DNA of 44,456 nt. Source: Desulfuromonas sp. (GTDB lineage: Bacteria > Desulfobacterota > Desulfuromonadia > Desulfuromonadales > Desulfuromonadaceae). The position numbers and the translations under genes are program-made. Positions 41,427 to 44,456 of the stretch are shown here, piece after piece (within the stretch, counting starts at the first letter, position 1; the number at the start of each line of letters is the position of its first letter). Where the stretch lies: positions 1 to 44,456 of the forward strand of contig PKUE01000040.1 of NCBI GenBank assembly GCA_002869685.1. Reading direction: 5' to 3'. The notes below the pieces were generated by a model, which was given only the letters and a program-made list of their open reading frames with translations, was not told the origin of the DNA and ran no database searches.

Positions 41427-43520
41427 TTAGGCCTGACTGGACAGCTCTTCAGCCGCAGCGGCCCCCTCTTCTGCACTGGCCGTATTTTGTTGTGTCACCT
41501 GGTCGATCTGACTCAGGCCCTGATTCACTTGAGAGATTCCTTCGGCCTGCTCATTGGCAGCCGTCGTGATTTCTCCGATAAGATCGTCCATCTTAGTAAT
41601 GCCCTGCATGATCTCCTGCAGAGAACCGGAAGTTTTCTCGGCAATGCGAGAGCCGTTATTAGCTTTAGAGACCGATCCTTCGATCAATGCCGCTGTTTCC
41701 TGTGCGGCTTTGGCACTGCGTGCCGCAAGTGTCCGGACCTCTTCGGCGACGACAGCAAAGCCTTTACCATGCTGTCCGGCACGGGCAGCTTCAACGGCGG
41801 CATTCAACGCCAGCAGATTGGTCTGGAAAGCAATCTCATCGATAACCTTGATAATTTTGGAAATATCCTGGCCCGCTTCATTGATCTCTTTCATGGCCGC
41901 AACCATGGCCTGCATGTTCTCATTGCCCTCGTCTGCTGACTTGATCGCAGAACCAGACAGCTGATTGGCCACCGTGGCATTGTCAGCATTTTGCCGGGTC
42001 TGACTGGCAATTTCAGTCATGGAGCTGGTGATTTCCTCTAAGGAAGCGGCCTGTTCAGTAGCCCCCTGAGAAAGCGACTGGCTGACATCTGAAACCTGCA
42101 TCGCCCCGGAGACAATCTGATTGCTTGCGCCACTGATCTCACCCACCAAACTCCCCAGACCGGCCACCATCTCCTGCAATGCACGACCAAATTCATCGCG
42201 CGACGAGGCAAGGGTCACTTCCGGGGTCAAATCACCACTGGCGATGGTCTTCGCCAGTTCAACTTTGTCAGACAAGCTGTCACACATCGCATTAAGACTC
42301 TTGGACAACGCACCCATTTCATCATCCCGATGAATCGTCAAACGCTGACTCAAATCCCCCTGAGAGATCGCCTCTGTCACAGCCACAGCCTGCCCCAAAG
42401 GTTTGGTAATGAAGTTGGTCACCACCAGAACGATCGTGCCAATCAAAACCAACAACAATACGGCTCCGATTACACTTTTCTGTTCAATAGACGACATTGA
42501 CGTTTCACCGTTTTTGGTGATAGTCGCCAAACTGGTGAGGGTTTCTGAGACATCTTCCACCATCACCATCAGGCCCGCCTGTTTGCCAGAAAAATCCTTA
42601 ATCGGAAAAACGGTGAGATAATAATTGCCAACCAGCTCTGAATGAGGTGCTGAAGTGCCGGCAGACAGACGATCAATGTTGACCAGACCACTGATCAATG
42701 TCTGATCGGTTGAAGCACACAGAACAAACTGGTTAGCCAGAACCGGATATTTACTTTTATCTTGCAGTTTGGTGGCAATCGGCAGGAGATCCGCATTCAT
42801 ATAGACGGAATAATTTTGCGTCTCTGCCGTTTTAGAAATTTTGATCAGATCATTGAATGGTAACAAAACTTCAGCAGAACCAAGATGTGTTCCAGCATCA
42901 TCCTGAATAGGAACAAGACCGCGAATTGCAAAGCCGCCGCGGCCGACTTCGATACCACGAATCGGTTTATAGTTGCCCTGATTTATTTCGATGACGGTCT
43001 TGCGAAACCCGGTCAGATCGTCGGAAACATCAATTTTCTGGCCGTTACGCTTGGTCTGCCAGCCTTCACGCCAGAGACGAACCAGACTGCGCCCAGTCGG
43101 CAGATGAAAGTGAAGTTTTAACTCCGCCAGGCCGGTTTCCTGCTTGAATCCAGCAATGATCGGTTTAAACAGTGTACGCAATTGTTCCCGGGCTTGCTGA
43201 CCAGAGGGGTCACTTTCATCGTTCAGATCGCCGCTATGCGCAACTCGATATGCATCGACAACGCCGGAAACATGACTGAGCATTGCCGCCTGTTCCAGAG
43301 CTTTCTCTCCCATCCGACCAATGTTGCCATTAATGTCTTCAATTTTAGCGGCGGTATTGGCTTGAAGTGATCGTTCAGACAGTTGTCGTGTTGTTTGTAA
43401 CTGACTGTCAACAAGAGTGGTAATCGCATTTTTCATCCCCAGCATTCCGACGATGGATGCGAAAATGAGCACACCAAAGACGGGCAATAATAGCTTTGTC
43501 CGGATTTTCTGCACACGCAT
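41427..43520 (-). CDS. Methyl-accepting chemotaxis protein, possibly C-terminally truncated
   Basis: A 697-residue chemoreceptor. A transmembrane helix (about 10-30) is followed by a periplasmic sensor of about 310 residues that looks like a double-Cache type domain, a second helix (about 352-376), HAMP, and the conserved signalling hairpin ([21 protein letters not shown], then [10 protein letters not shown]). AGGAGG precedes the ATG. The reading frame ends EELSSQA at a TAA, and the sequence continues in frame with the usual chemoreceptor tail. The hairpin tip is intact, so signalling may remain; any tail needed for adaptation or docking would be lost. The ligand is unknown. Confidence 0.9.
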   Translation of the reverse strand: MRVQKIRTKLLLPVFGVLIFASIVGMLGMKNAITTLVDSQLQTTRQLSERSLQANTAAKIEDINGNIGRMGEKALEQAAMLSHVSGVVDAYRVAHSGDLNDESDPSGQQAREQLRTLFKPIIAGFKQETGLAELKLHFHLPTGRSLVRLWREGWQTKRNGQKIDVSDDLTGFRKTVIEINQGNYKPIRGIEVGRGGFAIRGLVPIQDDAGTHLGSAEVLLPFNDLIKISKTAETQNYSVYMNADLLPIATKLQDKSKYPVLANQFVLCASTDQTLISGLVNIDRLSAGTSAPHSELVGNYYLTVFPIKDFSGKQAGLMVMVEDVSETLTSLATITKNGETSMSSIEQKSVIGAVLLLVLIGTIVLVVTNFITKPLGQAVAVTEAISQGDLSQRLTIHRDDEMGALSKSLNAMCDSLSDKVELAKTIASGDLTPEVTLASSRDEFGRALQEMVAGLGSLVGEISGASNQIVSGAMQVSDVSQSLSQGATEQAASLEEITSSMTEIASQTRQNADNATVANQLSGSAIKSADEGNENMQAMVAAMKEINEAGQDISKIIKVIDEIAFQTNLLALNAAVEAARAGQHGKGFAVVAEEVRTLAARSAKAAQETAALIEGSVSKANNGSRIAEKTSGSLQEIMQGITKMDDLIGEITTAANEQAEGISQVNQGLSQIDQVTQQNTASAEEGAAAAEELSSQA

Positions 43521-43633
43521 AAAACAGCCTCCTGATAGCAGTTATTTGACCTTTAATAAAAGTAACAGTTATTTTAAAAAATGCATCATGCTCAACAAAT
43601 CAATCAGTGCCCTTAAAGGTGGGGAAAAACAGG

Positions 43634-44128
43634 TTAACAAGTTGACTCGGGCATTAACGACTGCCTTTTCAAGCGGCGCTGGGCGCGGCCATCACCATCG
43701 GCAAAAAGAGCTTGTTCAAATGGAGATTCCGCAACTACTTTCGGAACGGCAACCGGAGTGCCATTTTCATCAAGGGCGACAAAAACCAACAGCGACGTCA
43801 GGCATAATTTCTGTTCCCCAGTGCGAAGATCCTCGGCTTGAACTTTGACATAAACCTCCAGAGAGGTTCGACCGGTCCAACAAACAAAAGATTCCAGTGT
43901 GACCGCCTGTCCAACACGAACAGGACAAAGAAATTGAACGGAATCAATATAAGCAGTCACCACAGAAGTTCGTGCATGCCGCATGGCCGAAATACTTGCG
44001 ACCTCATCGACATAAGACATCATTTTTCCACCAAACAACGTCCCGTGAGTATTGGCATCGGGCGGAAGAACAACCGACGTTTTGGTGACACGCGATTCAC
44101 GACAATACTTTTTTCCTCTTGGTGACAT
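43634..44128 (-). CDS. Hotdog acyl-CoA thioesterase, YciA/BACH-like
   Basis: A 164-residue single hotdog-fold protein of the acyl-CoA thioesterase type. The family motif NTHGTLFGGKMMSYVDEVA and the RTSVVTAYIDSVQFLCPVRVG region are typical of YciA/BACH enzymes that hydrolyse acyl-CoA. The start at 44128 follows GGAG 5 bases upstream. The C-terminus carries a basic tail (RAQRRLKRQS). It may help set acyl-CoA pools, which are also the substrate of OleA, but there is no close linkage to that cluster. Confidence 0.88.
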   Translation of the reverse strand: MSPRGKKYCRESRVTKTSVVLPPDANTHGTLFGGKMMSYVDEVASISAMRHARTSVVTAYIDSVQFLCPVRVGQAVTLESFVCWTGRTSLEVYVKVQAEDLRTGEQKLCLTSLLVFVALDENGTPVAVPKVVAESPFEQALFADGDGRAQRRLKRQSLMPESTC

Positions 44129-44216
44129 ACCCGCTCCAATTGAAACCATTTTTGTCTTTTTTTTTAATCTTATAATTTCTCACCCTTAAAAGTACAACAT
44201 TTACTGACAAAATGGT

Positions 44217-44246
44217 AAAAAAAATCCCCCACTAGACCGTGAGGGA
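44217..44246 (-). terminator. Terminator of the SHOCT-domain gene
   Basis: On the minus strand a hairpin TCCCTCAC-GGTCTA-GTGGGGGA (44246-44225, one mismatch) is followed by a run of T (44224-44217). It lies 54 bases past the stop codon of the gene at the right edge. The stretch between this and the thioesterase start is AT-rich and contains no gene. Confidence 0.75.
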
Positions 44247-44299
44247 TACCAAAGCACACGTTTTATAAAATATTAAAATCACAAATAAAACAGAACATA

Positions 44300-44456
44300 T
44301 CAGTGGATCTTATTTAAGATTTCTGACTTTTTAGCCTGATACTCACCTTGAGTAATTAATCCTTCTTCAAACAAACTCTTGAGGAATTTCAGCTGTTCTT
44401 TAATGTCCTGCTGCTGCGTCTGCGAAACAACGGCATGACCTGAGGTTATTTTGGCA
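44300..44456 (-). CDS. SHOCT domain protein, C-terminal end only
   Basis: The frame is open from the window edge to TGA at 44300-44302 and encodes 51 residues. The C-terminal 30 residues (QLKFLKSLFEEGLITQGEYQ followed by AKKSEILNKIH) match the SHOCT domain, a short oligomerisation helix pair often found at C-termini. The N-terminal part lies outside the window, so the protein type is not known. Confidence 0.75.
   Translation of the reverse strand, partial: AKITSGHAVVSQTQQQDIKEQLKFLKSLFEEGLITQGEYQAKKSEILNKIH

Overview
The window looks like chromosome of a mesophilic, metal- or sulfur-reducing deltaproteobacterium of the Desulfuromonadales/Geobacterales type (Desulfuromonas-like). This is inferred from the very high density of multiheme c-type cytochromes, two proteins with the heme and histidine layout of the Geobacter nanowire cytochrome OmcS, an oleABCD long-chain olefin cluster, and sigma-54 and cyclic-di-GMP regulators. 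I see no insertion sequence, integrase, phage gene or CRISPR array.

Layout. 1-1450: a triheme c7-like lipoprotein and two small membrane proteins. 1669-7476 (minus strand): a five-gene export operon with the organisation of E. coli cecR-ybhGFSR (TetR repressor, HlyD-type adaptor, double ATPase, two ABC-2 permeases) and a palindromic operator before the repressor gene. 7704-7948: tRNA-Glu(UUC) with promoter and terminator. 8129-10126: a PilZ protein and two unrecognised genes. 10181-14741: oleA, oleB, oleC and oleD, coupled by overlapping or near-touching reading frames. 14963-15181: a DUF2835 protein. 15212-18069 (minus): an NtrC-type sigma-54 activator followed by an octaheme cytochrome.

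18515-37612 (plus) is the centre of interest: a compact run of 16 genes that looks like an extracellular electron transfer system. In order: NHL propeller, two paralogous 12-heme cytochromes (one soluble, one lipoprotein), an outer-membrane beta-barrel with an inserted beta-sandwich, three proteins with a CsgG/TolB-N-like fold, a parvulin-type PPIase, a 26-heme lipoprotein, a 16-heme cytochrome, a second NHL propeller, an OmcS-like cytochrome, a YVTN propeller lipoprotein, a 5-heme cytochrome with an FN3-like domain, a HAMP-only membrane protein, and a second OmcS-like cytochrome with its own leader and terminator. The run encodes 81 CXXCH motifs. Each OmcS-like protein adds a CX5CH motif exactly where OmcS has its third heme. 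My inference is that the 12-, 16- and 26-heme proteins plus the barrel carry electrons across the envelope, the OmcS-like proteins polymerise outside, and the PPIase, propellers and CsgG-like proteins serve export or assembly.

37733-44456: a PAS-GGDEF diguanylate cyclase; a CHASE4-HAMP-PAS histidine kinase with no response regulator beside it (possible partner of the orphan NtrC-type regulator at 16660-18069); a chemoreceptor whose conserved tail is cut off by an in-frame stop; a hotdog acyl-CoA thioesterase; and the end of a SHOCT-domain gene.

All functions are read from sequence motifs and gene order; no database search was possible. Start codons were chosen from ribosome binding sites and may differ from automated calls.
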